Source of the DNA: Ferroglobus sp. | Lineage (GTDB): Archaea > Halobacteriota > Archaeoglobi > Archaeoglobales > Archaeoglobaceae | Length of the DNA: 7,171 nt | NCBI GenBank assembly: GCA_015520115.1 | Contig: WAQS01000271.1 | Location: forward strand, 1 to 7,171 | Direction of reading: 5' to 3' | Notes under the pieces: model-generated | What the model was told of the DNA's origin: nothing | The model's database searches: none | What the model saw: the letters and a program-made list of their open reading frames with translations, nothing else | Program-made: the position numbers and the translations under genes | Shown: positions 1 through 6,043 of the stretch, in pieces | Layout of the letters: every line of letters begins with the position of its first letter | Numbering within the stretch: position 1 is the stretch's first letter

Positions 1-439
1 CGTGAGTTCTGCCCAAGCAAACGAGGTTTCTATACTTCTCAGCCTTCTCAGCAAGCTTCAAAGCAAGCTTCGCCAGTTTTATTTCCAGTATTTTTATCGA
101 GTCCCTCAGCTGAGTCGCAACAGCAGTATCTATTATATCATTCGATGTCGCACCGAAATGAATCCATCTATCATCTTCAGCCACTTCCGCTATAGCTCTA
201 ACAAGAGCCATTACATCGTGCTTTATCTCGGCTTCAATTTCCTTCACTCTCTCCGGACTTATTTTTCTTGCTTTTTCAGCAATTTTTTTCACAGTTTCCT
301 TGTTCAAATAGCCTTTCTTGGCGAGAGCTTTGAGAAGAGCTATTTCTACTCTTATCATTCTCTTTATCCTGCTTTCTTCGCTCCAAATTCTCTTCATTTC
401 CTTAGTACCGTATCTATAATCTATCGGATGAACGATCAT
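1..439 (-). CDS. purB: Adenylosuccinate lyase, N-terminal part (3' end beyond the left edge)
   Basis: Adenylosuccinate lyase is a cytosolic tetramer of the fumarase/aspartase superfamily. It removes fumarate at two purine steps: SAICAR to AICAR, and adenylosuccinate to AMP. The visible 146 residues begin MIVHPIDYRY, the usual archaeal PurB start, followed by the helical N-terminal domain. Family motifs follow: KHDVMA (about 73-78), HFGATSNDI (94-102) and, at the window edge, GRTH (143-146), whose histidine is a conserved active-site residue. Normal length is about 450 residues, so roughly two thirds lies outside. The ATG at 439 is chosen because the in-frame stretch back to the preceding stop has no ATG, GTG or TTG. 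No Shine-Dalgarno site precedes it, but a TATA-like box sits about 25 bp upstream, suggesting a leaderless message. The gene is divergent from tuf. The family call is very secure. Confidence 0.95.
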   Translation of the reverse strand, partial: MIVHPIDYRYGTKEMKRIWSEESRIKRMIRVEIALLKALAKKGYLNKETVKKIAEKARKISPERVKEIEAEIKHDVMALVRAIAEVAEDDRWIHFGATSNDIIDTAVATQLRDSIKILEIKLAKLALKLAEKAEKYRNLVCLGRTH

Positions 440-460
440 CTGAAGGAGATCATTACGAGA

Positions 461-468
461 ATTTAAAA
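461..468 (-). promoter_or_regulatory. TATA-like box for purB, probably leaderless
   Basis: On the minus strand this reads TTTTAAAT, preceded by an A-rich stretch (CCAAACA) that could serve as a weak BRE. Its centre lies about 25 bp from the purB ATG, which is the normal TATA-to-start-site distance in archaea, so transcription should begin at or within a few bases of the initiation codon. The lack of a Shine-Dalgarno sequence before purB agrees with this. It was called by eye from composition and spacing. Confidence 0.55.
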
Positions 469-480
469 TGTTTGGGCTAA

Positions 481-551
481 ACCTTCAAAATTCTTCAGTG
501 AAAATCAGGAGCGATAACCTTCGACAAGCTTTCGAAATACTTCTTGAAGGT
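481..551. repeat. Inverted repeat in the purB/tuf intergenic region
   Basis: ACCTTCAA at 481-488 is the exact reverse complement of TTGAAGGT at 544-551, with 55 bp between. The right arm ends against the BRE of the tuf promoter. Inside lies a second, shorter dyad: TTCGA (520-524) and TCGAA (532-536) around CAAGCTT. ACCTTC also recurs at 516-521. Such symmetry could be a regulator binding site, but 8-bp and 5-bp arms in A+T-rich spacer may also arise by chance. The rest of the region shows no RNA gene that I can recognise. Confidence 0.35.
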
Positions 552-565
552 GAAAATTTTATATA
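552..565 (+). promoter_or_regulatory. Strong BRE/TATA promoter of tuf-rpsJ-rnz
   Basis: GAAAAT (BRE-like, 552-557) runs directly into TTTATATA (558-565), a near-ideal archaeal promoter pair. The expected start site is about 25 bp beyond the TATA centre, near 586-588. That gives a leader of about 16 nt holding just the Shine-Dalgarno site before the tuf ATG. A strong promoter fits the very high expression usual for EF-1A. Confidence 0.75.
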
Positions 566-590
566 CCCTCCAGCAATTAGCTCAAGAAAG

Positions 591-599
591 GGAGGTGGA
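591..599 (+). promoter_or_regulatory. Shine-Dalgarno site deciding the tuf start
   Basis: GGAGGTGGA closely matches the GGAGGTGAT complement of the archaeal 16S rRNA tail and lies a few bases before the ATG at 604. It rules out the in-frame upstream ATG at 544, which lies within the promoter region ahead of the predicted transcription start. Confidence 0.85.
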
Positions 600-603
600 T
601 AGA

Positions 604-1875
604 ATGGCAAAGGAGAAGGAACACATTAACGTGGCTATGATCGGACACGTCGACCACGGTAAGTCGACGTTAATCGGAAGGCTGCTTTACGATGCTGGAG
701 AAATCCCAGAGCACTTAATTGAGAAATACAGAAAGGAGGCTCAGGAGAAGGGTAAAGCAACTTTCGAGTTCGCTTGGGTAATGGACAAATTGAAGGAGGA
801 GAGAGAAAGAGGTATCACGATTGACGTAGCTCACAGAAAGTTCGAGACGGAGAAGTACATGATCACTATCGTCGACTGCCCGGGACACAGGGACTTCATA
901 AAGAACATGATCACCGGTGCTTCTCAAGCTGATGCTGCAATTCTTGTTGTAGATGTAGTGGATTGCGTACAGGCTCAGACCAAGGAGCACGTATTCCTTG
1001 CGAGAACCCTCGGAATTAACCAGCTGATAGTGGCTATCAACAAGATGGACAGAGTAAACTACGATCAGAAAGCTTTCGAAAAATGCAAGGAAGCGGTAGC
1101 TAAGCTGATAAAGCTTGTAGGTTACAAGCCTGAGGAGGTTCCTTTCATTCCGGTTTCAGCCTACTACGGAGACAACGTCTTCAAGAAGAGCGACAAAATG
1201 ACTTGGTACAACGGTCCGACGATAAAGGAGGCTTTGGACTTGTTGAAGCCACCTGAGAAGCTCATTGACAAGCCATTGAGAATTCCGATTCAGGACGTCT
1301 ACTCGATCAGCGGTGTCGGAACTGTGCCGGTGGGAAGAGTTGAAAGCGGAGTGCTTAAAGTTGGAGACAAAGTAATCTTCGAGCCGCCGGGTGTTGTCGG
1401 AGAGGTTAAGAGCATCGAAATGCACCACGAGCCAATCAAAGAAGCTTATCCCGGAGACAACATCGGATTCAACGTCAGAGGAGTTAGCAAGAACGACATA
1501 AGGAGAGGAGATGTCGCCGGACACCCAGACAACCCACCAACTGTAGCAAGGGACTTCACCGCTCAGATCGTAGTTTTGCAGCACCCGACAGCCATAACAG
1601 TTGGATACACTCCTGTAGTGCACGCTCACACAGCTCAAGTGGCTTGCAGGTTCGTGGAATTGCAGAAGAAGATCGATCCGAGGACTGGAGCTGTGAAGGA
1701 AGAGAACCCGCAGTTCCTCAAGACTGGTGATGCTGCCGTTGTAAAACTTGAGCCGACGAGACCGATGGTAATAGAGAAGGTGAAGGACATCCCACCGCTC
1801 GGCAGGTTTGCCGTAAGAGACATGGGAATGACGGTAGCAGCTGGAATGGTTCTTGACGTAACTCCAAGGAAGTAA
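604..1875 (+). CDS. tuf: Translation elongation factor 1-alpha (EF-1A, EF-Tu homologue)
   Basis: EF-1A is the GTPase that delivers aminoacyl-tRNA to the ribosomal A site in the cytosol. The 423-residue protein has the full archaeal/eukaryotic form. The GTPase domain (about 1-220) has G1 GHVDHGKS (14-21), the switch I segment ERERGITID (66-74), G3 DCPGH (91-95), G4 NKMD (146-149) and G5 SAY (185-187). Two beta-barrel domains follow (about 225-320 and 325-423). The archaeal/eukaryotic switch I region, with an extra helical segment around 31-60, separates it from bacterial EF-Tu. The start at [10 protein letters not shown] follows a strong Shine-Dalgarno site and matches the family N terminus. 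It heads a unit with rpsJ, a common archaeal order; the usual upstream partners (EF-2, S7, S12) are absent, because purB lies divergently upstream. All catalytic motifs are intact. Confidence 0.98.
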   Translation: MAKEKEHINVAMIGHVDHGKSTLIGRLLYDAGEIPEHLIEKYRKEAQEKGKATFEFAWVMDKLKEERERGITIDVAHRKFETEKYMITIVDCPGHRDFIKNMITGASQADAAILVVDVVDCVQAQTKEHVFLARTLGINQLIVAINKMDRVNYDQKAFEKCKEAVAKLIKLVGYKPEEVPFIPVSAYYGDNVFKKSDKMTWYNGPTIKEALDLLKPPEKLIDKPLRIPIQDVYSISGVGTVPVGRVESGVLKVGDKVIFEPPGVVGEVKSIEMHHEPIKEAYPGDNIGFNVRGVSKNDIRRGDVAGHPDNPPTVARDFTAQIVVLQHPTAITVGYTPVVHAHTAQVACRFVELQKKIDPRTGAVKEENPQFLKTGDAAVVKLEPTRPMVIEKVKDIPPLGRFAVRDMGMTVAAGMVLDVTPRK

Positions 1876-1883
1876 TCTTCCTC

Positions 1884-1899
1884 AATTTTTATTTTGTTT
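1884..1899 (+). terminator. T-rich tract between tuf and rpsJ, possible partial terminator
   Basis: The 35-bp gap after the tuf stop contains AATTTTTATTTTGTTT. Archaeal RNA polymerase terminates at U-rich tracts without needing a hairpin, so some transcripts may end here and give EF-1A in excess over S10. No dyad precedes it. It could equally be plain A+T-rich spacer or an RNA processing site. Confidence 0.3.
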
Positions 1900-1904
1900 G
1901 GGTG
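1900..1904 (+). promoter_or_regulatory. Shine-Dalgarno site of rpsJ
   Basis: GGGTG ends six bases before the ATG at 1911. A GTG three codons upstream (1902), in the same frame, overlaps this site, so it is part of the ribosome binding site and unlikely to be the start. Confidence 0.55.
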
Positions 1905-1910
1905 TTTGAT

Positions 1911-2231
1911 ATGGCAATTAAAGGCTACAAAGCAAGGATCAGGCTCTCTGGATTAAACCCGAAGGATCTTGACAGAATTTGCAGGCAGATAAGAGAGATT
2001 GCAGAAAAGATGGGTGTCGAAATTTCCGGACCGATTCCGCTGCCAACGAAAAGGTTGGTGGTGCCAGTAAGAAAGTCGCCCGACGGAGAGGGAAGTGAAA
2101 CGTGGGACCACTGGGAGATGAGAATACATAAGAGACTGATTGACATCGCAGCCGATGAGAGAGCTTTAAGGCAGATAATGAGAATTCAGATTCCTAAGGA
2201 CGTGAACATCGAAATAGTCCTTGAAAGCTAA
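1911..2231 (+). CDS. rpsJ: Small ribosomal subunit protein S10 (uS10)
   Basis: uS10 sits in the head of the 30S subunit near the tRNA sites. The 106-residue product has the alpha/beta S10 fold. It starts [14 protein letters not shown], has the family core [17 protein letters not shown] (about 45-61) on the conserved loop, and then [12 protein letters not shown]. The HKRLID segment is typical of archaeal and eukaryotic S10 (S20e). The length is close to the usual 102 or so. It follows tuf by 35 bp, the standard archaeal arrangement, so it is probably cotranscribed from the tuf promoter. Its stop codon directly abuts the rnz start. Identification is secure; only the start has a small ambiguity (ATG 1911 preferred over GTG 1902). 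Confidence 0.97.
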   Translation: MAIKGYKARIRLSGLNPKDLDRICRQIREIAEKMGVEISGPIPLPTKRLVVPVRKSPDGEGSETWDHWEMRIHKRLIDIAADERALRQIMRIQIPKDVNIEIVLES

Positions 2232-3140
2232 ATGTTTTTGAAAGTCACTTTTCTCGGAACTTCTGGGACAGTTCCGAGTGTCGATAGAAACACTTCTTCT
2301 ATTCTCCTCAACTATTCTGGTTGCAAAATTCTCTTCGATTGCGGAGAAGGGACGCAAAGACAGATGATGAAAGCGAAAACTGGATTCAATTTAGAGGCGA
2401 TATTCATAACTCATCTCCACACCGATCACTTCATTGGGATCTTCGGTTTGCTCGAGACGATGTCTTTAAACGGTAGAGAAAAGCCTCTTTCGATATACTC
2501 TCCAAACTCGAAATTTTTGAGAAAACTCTTCAGGGAATTCGGTTACCACAATTTGGAGTTCCCGGTTAGGGTTGTAGGGTTGAAAGACGGGGATTTCGTT
2601 AGATTCGAAAATTTCAAAGTTCTGGCTTTTAAAACCGATCACATAGTAGAAAGCCTGGGTTACGCTTTCATAGAGGACGAGAGAAGGGGAAAATTTAACG
2701 TGGAAAAAGCAAGAGAGCTCGGAATTCCTCCGGGTCCATTATATTCGAAGCTTGCGAGAGGAGAGGCAGTTGAGTTCGGAGGGAGAATAATCACTCCGGA
2801 CATGGTTTTAGGGGAAAAAAGACCGGGGTGGAAAGTCGTTTACACCGGCGATACGGCTCCGGTGGAAAAGCTTTTAGAGATCGCTAAAAACGCTGATTTG
2901 CTAATACATGACGCAGCCTTCACCTCTGATCTCAACGATTGGGCTAAAGAGACTAAGCACTCAACAGCGAGGGATGCGGCTGAAATTGCGAAAAAAGCTA
3001 ACGTGAAAAAACTCGTTTTAACACATATAAGCGCACGCTACTCCAAAGAGCCGGAAAAACTTCTTGAGGAGGCTAAACAAATTTTCGAGAACGTGGTCGT
3101 TGCTGAAGATTTCATGGAAATCGAATTAGAGAGGGATTAA
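2232..3140 (+). CDS. rnz: Ribonuclease Z (tRNA 3' endonuclease)
   Basis: RNase Z cuts pre-tRNA just after the discriminator base so that CCA can be added. This 302-residue protein is the short form of the metallo-beta-lactamase fold. Visible features in order are: the N-terminal strand FLGTSG (7-12); FDCGEGTQRQ (35-44); the zinc motif HLHTDH (61-66, H61, H63, D65, H66); H137 in the KTDHIVES stretch; the exosite arm with GIPPGP (164-169) that grips the tRNA elbow; D207 in YTGDT; H243 in KHST; and H265 in LTHISARY. All expected metal ligands are present, so it should be active. The start codon follows the rpsJ TAA with no gap and lacks a clear Shine-Dalgarno site, implying translational coupling to S10. 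Its last 15 bp overlap the convergent CcdA-like gene. Confidence 0.96.
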   Translation: MFLKVTFLGTSGTVPSVDRNTSSILLNYSGCKILFDCGEGTQRQMMKAKTGFNLEAIFITHLHTDHFIGIFGLLETMSLNGREKPLSIYSPNSKFLRKLFREFGYHNLEFPVRVVGLKDGDFVRFENFKVLAFKTDHIVESLGYAFIEDERRGKFNVEKARELGIPPGPLYSKLARGEAVEFGGRIITPDMVLGEKRPGWKVVYTGDTAPVEKLLEIAKNADLLIHDAAFTSDLNDWAKETKHSTARDAAEIAKKANVKKLVLTHISARYSKEPEKLLEEAKQIFENVVVAEDFMEIELERD

Positions 3141-3758
3141 CCTCGCGAGGAGAGTTACTATTTTGGAGTAAATTCCGAAGGCAAAGAGGAAAGCGTAGAG
3201 AACGATTATAACTCCAGCTACTTTCCTTATCCTATTTTCGTATCTTGCTATTTTTCCGTAGGAGATTTTCTCTGAAGAGAGGGCTATGAGGGAAAGGGTT
3301 GAAGCTAAGCCTATCCCAAAGCTTAGCATTATCAAAGCTCCCTTCTCACTTCCAGATAATGCTGCGTAGCTCAGTAAAGCTCCGATAAACGGGCCTATAC
3401 AAGGAGACCAGACGAGACCGAGGGAAAATCCGAGGAGGAGGGGAGATGTCACGTTGGAAAATCTCCCGGATATCCTGCTAACAACGACGACGTACTTTTC
3501 GTAGGCTCTATCCTCAAGTAGCACGATACCGAAGAGAAGGAGAAGAGTAGATGCGATAACTCTCGTTAGAAGGTAATTTGAGAAAACTCCCGCAAAGTAG
3601 CCGAGAGCTACGAAGGTAGCCACCATAGTGAAAACTATTAGGAAAACTTCTTTCCAAGAGAATCTCCCTGCCGAGAAAATAACCGGGATCAAAGGGAGAA
3701 CGCAGGGTGAGATTACGGAAACCACTCCTGCTAAAAAAGCTAAGGCGAATTCTATCAT
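3126..3758 (-). CDS. CcdA-like thiol-disulfide electron transfer membrane protein
   Basis: CcdA/DsbD-beta proteins pass reducing electrons from cytoplasmic thioredoxin across the membrane through two intramembrane cysteines. This 210-residue protein shows six hydrophobic helices (roughly 3-27, 38-60, 63-82, 104-131, 138-160, 178-205). The two family cysteines lie in matching positions of the two halves: SPCVLPLIP (C19, first helix) and SPCIGPF (C120, fourth helix). Length is typical of the short CcdA form. There is no attached thioredoxin-like domain, and no thioredoxin, cytochrome c or heme-handling gene lies in the window, so the downstream acceptor is unknown. The ATG overlaps the stop of the preceding P-loop gene by 4 nt (ATGA), with only a weak GAAGAT before it, so translation is probably coupled. 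Function in cytochrome c maturation or extracytoplasmic disulfide repair is inference from the family. Confidence 0.88.
   Translation of the reverse strand: MIEFALAFLAGVVSVISPCVLPLIPVIFSAGRFSWKEVFLIVFTMVATFVALGYFAGVFSNYLLTRVIASTLLLLFGIVLLEDRAYEKYVVVVSRISGRFSNVTSPLLLGFSLGLVWSPCIGPFIGALLSYAALSGSEKGALIMLSFGIGLASTLSLIALSSEKISYGKIARYENRIRKVAGVIIVLYAFLFAFGIYSKIVTLLARLIPL
3141..3150. repeat. Perfect 10-bp palindrome after the rnz stop codon
   Basis: CCTCGCGAGG begins on the base after the rnz TAA and lies within the last codons of the convergent CcdA-like gene. It cannot form a useful hairpin because there is almost no room for a loop, and only a short TTTT (3171-3174) follows. It may be a protein binding site or mere coincidence of coding sequence. 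Confidence 0.3.
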
Positions 3759-4399
3759 ATCTTCAGCTTTCTTCTTATGTAAGCGTCGACAACATCTGGA
3801 AGCTCTATTCCGTTCTCCGTTATTTTAAACTCGCTCATATCGACCGGAATGTATTCTGACGCTCTTATAATTTTCAGAAACCTTTTAACTTTCCCATCTA
3901 CCCACTGCCTCTCCAACTCCATTATATCGGAGAAGATCAAGCTGACAGAGGTTTCGGTGTGAATGTCGTGAGCGTTTTTAACGAGGGTAAATATTCCGCA
4001 ACTGTTCTCGCTTTCCACTCTAACGACTATATTCCTCAGAAAGTGTATAAGCTTCTGGGGAGGGTGATAGAGAAGCAAGCCAGAGATTGAGTCGAAGGCT
4101 AAGAAATAGTTACTTTTTAAATTGTCGAGGGCTTTGCCTATCGCCAAGCTCACCTCGTTGAGGTTGAGGGGGTTGGAGACAATTAAATCCTTGTTGGTGT
4201 GGGTCGGTCTCCTCTGCCAGGTATGAGTGTCGACTATCCACAAGTTTATTCCTTTAAACGTTGACTCGATCTCTTTTCTGACGATATCGGCACTCTTCGT
4301 TGTTGTGATCCAAAGAACTTTATTGAATTCACCCAAATACTTATAAATTAACCTCGTTTTTCCTGTTCCCGGTTCCCCTATGATGAGTATTGTGGACAT
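3755..4399 (-). CDS. Compact RAD55/KaiC-like P-loop protein
   Basis: This 214-residue protein belongs to the RecA-like KaiC/RAD55 group common in archaea; its cellular role is not known. Walker A GEPGTGKT lies at 8-15, almost at the N terminus, so the helical lead-in of full KaiC domains is missing. After the next strand, where KaiC proteins carry a catalytic Glu pair, it has LWITTTKS (29-36). Walker B is FLAFDS (99-104). The C-terminal pattern DIMELE (158-163), RFLKIIRA (173-180) and FKITENGIEL (191-200) matches the closing strands of KaiC domains. The product is likely cytoplasmic. The ATG at 4399 follows an AGTGAGGT Shine-Dalgarno site. It is coupled to the CcdA-like gene by a 4-nt overlap. 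It probably binds ATP; weak or absent hydrolysis is inferred from the missing glutamates. A regulatory role is a guess. Confidence 0.8.
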   Translation of the reverse strand: MSTILIIGEPGTGKTRLIYKYLGEFNKVLWITTTKSADIVRKEIESTFKGINLWIVDTHTWQRRPTHTNKDLIVSNPLNLNEVSLAIGKALDNLKSNYFLAFDSISGLLLYHPPQKLIHFLRNIVVRVESENSCGIFTLVKNAHDIHTETSVSLIFSDIMELERQWVDGKVKRFLKIIRASEYIPVDMSEFKITENGIELPDVVDAYIRRKLKI

Positions 4400-4406
4400 T
4401 ACATCA

Positions 4407-4414
4407 ACCTCACT
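4407..4414 (-). promoter_or_regulatory. Shine-Dalgarno site of the P-loop gene
   Basis: The minus strand reads AGTGAGGT, seven bases before the ATG at 4399, a good match to the archaeal consensus. It supports that start and hence the unusually short N terminus before the P-loop. Confidence 0.7.
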
Positions 4415-4433
4415 TTAATTTTTTCTTTGCTTG

Positions 4434-4446
4434 TTAATAAATTTTT
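4434..4446 (-). promoter_or_regulatory. Candidate BRE/TATA promoter for P-loop gene and ccdA-like gene
   Basis: On the minus strand GAAAAA is followed by TTTATTAA (4441-4434) in the 62-bp gap after the aminotransferase gene. Spacing predicts a start site near 4412, just ahead of or at the edge of the Shine-Dalgarno site and about 13 nt from the ATG. No U-rich terminator follows the aminotransferase gene, so read-through from upstream is also likely. Confidence 0.45.
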
Positions 4447-4461
4447 CTTTCCATATCGTAA

Positions 4462-5589
4462 CTACCCTCTGAGGAATTCTCCTATTCTCTCCACCGCTCT
4501 CTTCAAATTTTCCATGGAAGTTGCATAGCTGATCCTGATCCAATCGGTGAATTTTCTCCCAAATGCACTTCCGGGGGTTACGGCAACTTTCTTCTTTTCA
4601 AGCAACTCTTCGCAGAATTTTTCGCTGTCCATTCCGACTTTCACGAACATGTAGAACGCTCCTTTGGGAGGAGCGAATTCGAGATCCATTTCTCTCAGAC
4701 TTTTCTCAAGAAATTCTTTCCTTCTCCTAAACTCCTCAACCATTTCTTTTAAAAAGCTGTGATCCCCTTTCAAAGCTGCCAAACCTGCGTACTGCACGAA
4801 GGTTGTTGGAGAACTGACACTGTGGGATTGTATTTTCTCCATCCCCTTCACGATCCACTCTGGAGCGGCAGCATACCCGAGTCTGAAACCTGTCATCGAA
4901 TAGGTTTTGGAGAAGCCGTTTATCGTGATGGTTCTTTCGAGCATGTCGTCAAAAGAGGCTAAGCTAACATGCTCTCCTTCGAAAATTATCTTTTCGTAAA
5001 TTTCGTCCGACATAACTAAGATGTCGTGATCAACAGCCAGATCTCTTACCTTCTTTAAAAACTCCTTCGGATAAACTACTCCGAGGGGGTTGTTGGGGGA
5101 GTTTATGACGATCATCTTAGTCTTACTCGTCACGTAATCTTCGATGGGAGCATCTTCAAAATTCTCTCCGTGTTCAACCCAAACCGGCTTTCCTCCGGAG
5201 AGAATTACGCAAGGTTCATAGCTCACCCAAGCCGGATCGAGCAAAATTACTTCGTCTCCCTCTTCAAGGGTCGCCATCATAGCCTCGTAAATAGCGTACT
5301 TCGCTCCGGGGGTGACGATTACATTTTTAGCCTTGACGTCTATCCCGTTCTCCTCTCTTAGTTTCTCCGCTATGGCTTCAAGAAGCTCGGGAATCCCTTT
5401 TGTTGGAGCGTACTTCGTCTTACCTTCCATTGCAGCTTTGCAAGCAGCTTCTACGATATGCTTTGGGGTGGGAAAATCCGGTTCTCCAACTCCGAGGTCT
5501 ATAACGTCTTCTCCTCTCCTTTTCAGCTCTTTAGCGATTGAAGAAATCTTCATCGTGGCGGAGGGTTTTATCCTATCTACCCTCCTCAT
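4462..5589 (-). CDS. Class I aminotransferase, aspartate aminotransferase type
   Basis: This is a cytosolic PLP enzyme of fold type I that moves an amino group between an amino acid and 2-oxoglutarate. The 375-residue protein has GVGEPDFPTP (33-42), TKYAPTKGIPELL (58-70, typical of the thermophile/Bacillus-type branch), SPNNPLG (164-170), SDEIYEK (194-200, with the Asp that pairs with the PLP nitrogen), the PLP lysine K228 in NGFSKTYSMTGFRLGY, and the substrate-binding arginine R352 in WIRISYA. All key residues are intact and the length is normal. The start MRRVDRIKPSAT aligns with the usual N terminus; AGGAG lies about 11 nt before the ATG, which overlaps the end of ribH by 17 nt. Aspartate is the most likely substrate, but related archaeal enzymes act on aromatic amino acids or alanine, and sequence alone does not settle it. 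Confidence 0.92.
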   Translation of the reverse strand: MRRVDRIKPSATMKISSIAKELKRRGEDVIDLGVGEPDFPTPKHIVEAACKAAMEGKTKYAPTKGIPELLEAIAEKLREENGIDVKAKNVIVTPGAKYAIYEAMMATLEEGDEVILLDPAWVSYEPCVILSGGKPVWVEHGENFEDAPIEDYVTSKTKMIVINSPNNPLGVVYPKEFLKKVRDLAVDHDILVMSDEIYEKIIFEGEHVSLASFDDMLERTITINGFSKTYSMTGFRLGYAAAPEWIVKGMEKIQSHSVSSPTTFVQYAGLAALKGDHSFLKEMVEEFRRRKEFLEKSLREMDLEFAPPKGAFYMFVKVGMDSEKFCEELLEKKKVAVTPGSAFGRKFTDWIRISYATSMENLKRAVERIGEFLRG

Positions 5590-6001
5590 ACTCTTTCAGC
5601 CTCCTCACGAGCTTTACAGCTGCCTCAACAGCTCTCTTAGCGTAATCAACCCTTTCGTGAGCTGCCAATCTTCCCATTCCCGGACCGCTTATGCCAAGCG
5701 TTACCGGCTTTCCGTACTCGATGCTTAAATCCATGATCTTCCTTGCAGCATGCTGAGCTACCACCTCATCATGTTCAGTCTCTCCTTCAATCACGCAGCC
5801 GATGGCAACGACAGCGTCGACGTTCCCCTTTTCGAGCATTTTTTTAACCGCAATGGGTATATCGAAAGCTCCCGGAACCCTGATTGTTTCGGAAATTTCC
5901 GCTCCAAGAAATTCCGCATGTTCTTTTGCGAGAATTTCCATCATGTACGTTATGTCTCTGTTGAATTCAGAAACGACCAAGCCGAGCTTGATTTTTTCCA
6001 T
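5573..6001 (-). CDS. ribH: 6,7-dimethyl-8-ribityllumazine synthase, archaeal type
   Basis: RibH joins 5-amino-6-ribitylaminouracil with 3,4-dihydroxy-2-butanone 4-phosphate to give the immediate precursor of riboflavin. Members form pentamers, often 60-meric shells. The 142-residue product shows EFN (12-14, substrate stacking residues), VPGAFDIP (42-49), IGCVIEGETEHDEV (67-80, with the proton-transfer His at 77) and LGISGPGM (102-109), followed by HERVDYAKRA (115-124). GCVIEGETEHDE separates it from archaeal riboflavin synthase (RibC), a distant paralogue that lacks this motif. The protein is a little shorter than bacterial forms, as usual for archaea. No other flavin gene is in the window. 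A TATA box lies in the gap before the gene, and its 3' end overlaps the aminotransferase gene. F420 and flavin demand is high in this type of archaeon, but no regulation is visible. Confidence 0.95.
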   Translation of the reverse strand: MEKIKLGLVVSEFNRDITYMMEILAKEHAEFLGAEISETIRVPGAFDIPIAVKKMLEKGNVDAVVAIGCVIEGETEHDEVVAQHAARKIMDLSIEYGKPVTLGISGPGMGRLAAHERVDYAKRAVEAAVKLVRRLKEYEEGR

Positions 6002-6025
6002 GTTTTCCTCTGGACGCTCTAAATA

Positions 6026-6036
6026 TTTATAAATTT
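6026..6036 (-). promoter_or_regulatory. Candidate internal promoter for ribH and the aminotransferase gene
   Basis: The 42-bp gap between the GNAT-like gene and ribH reads AAATTTATAAA on the minus strand, with a strong TATA core TTTATAAA (6033-6026). The expected start site falls near 6003-6004, almost at the ribH ATG (6001), suggesting a leaderless or nearly leaderless message. A GAGG (6010-6007) would work as a Shine-Dalgarno site only on transcripts coming through from upstream, so both modes may be used. Confidence 0.55.
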
Positions 6037-6043
6037 GTATGCC

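Noticed and set aside
2..466. Open frame of 154 codons on the plus strand at the left edge
   Set aside because: It is antisense to purB, whose minus-strand translation shows clear family motifs (HFGATSNDI, GRTH). The plus-strand product is low-complexity and Ser/Phe/Tyr-rich, as expected of a shadow frame.
544..603. N-terminal extension of EF-1A by 20 residues from the ATG at 544
   Set aside because: The extension would be translated from the promoter itself, upstream of the predicted transcription start. The Shine-Dalgarno site at 591-599 and the family N terminus both select the ATG at 604.
440..603. Possible C/D-box guide RNA in the purB/tuf spacer
   Set aside because: CTGA at 440-443 resembles a D box, but no convincing RTGATGA C box with matching internal C'/D' boxes is present at the right distance.
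1156..1638. 160-codon frame on the minus strand inside tuf
   Set aside because: It is antisense to a highly conserved domain of EF-1A, with no ribosome site or recognisable motif, so it is a shadow of codon bias.
4400..4461. Terminator after the aminotransferase gene
   Set aside because: In the direction of transcription the spacer is A-rich, not U-rich, and has no stem. It fits a promoter better than a terminator.
5312..5728. 138-codon plus-strand frame across the aminotransferase/ribH junction
   Set aside because: It runs antisense to two well-identified genes and has no promoter, ribosome site or protein motif.
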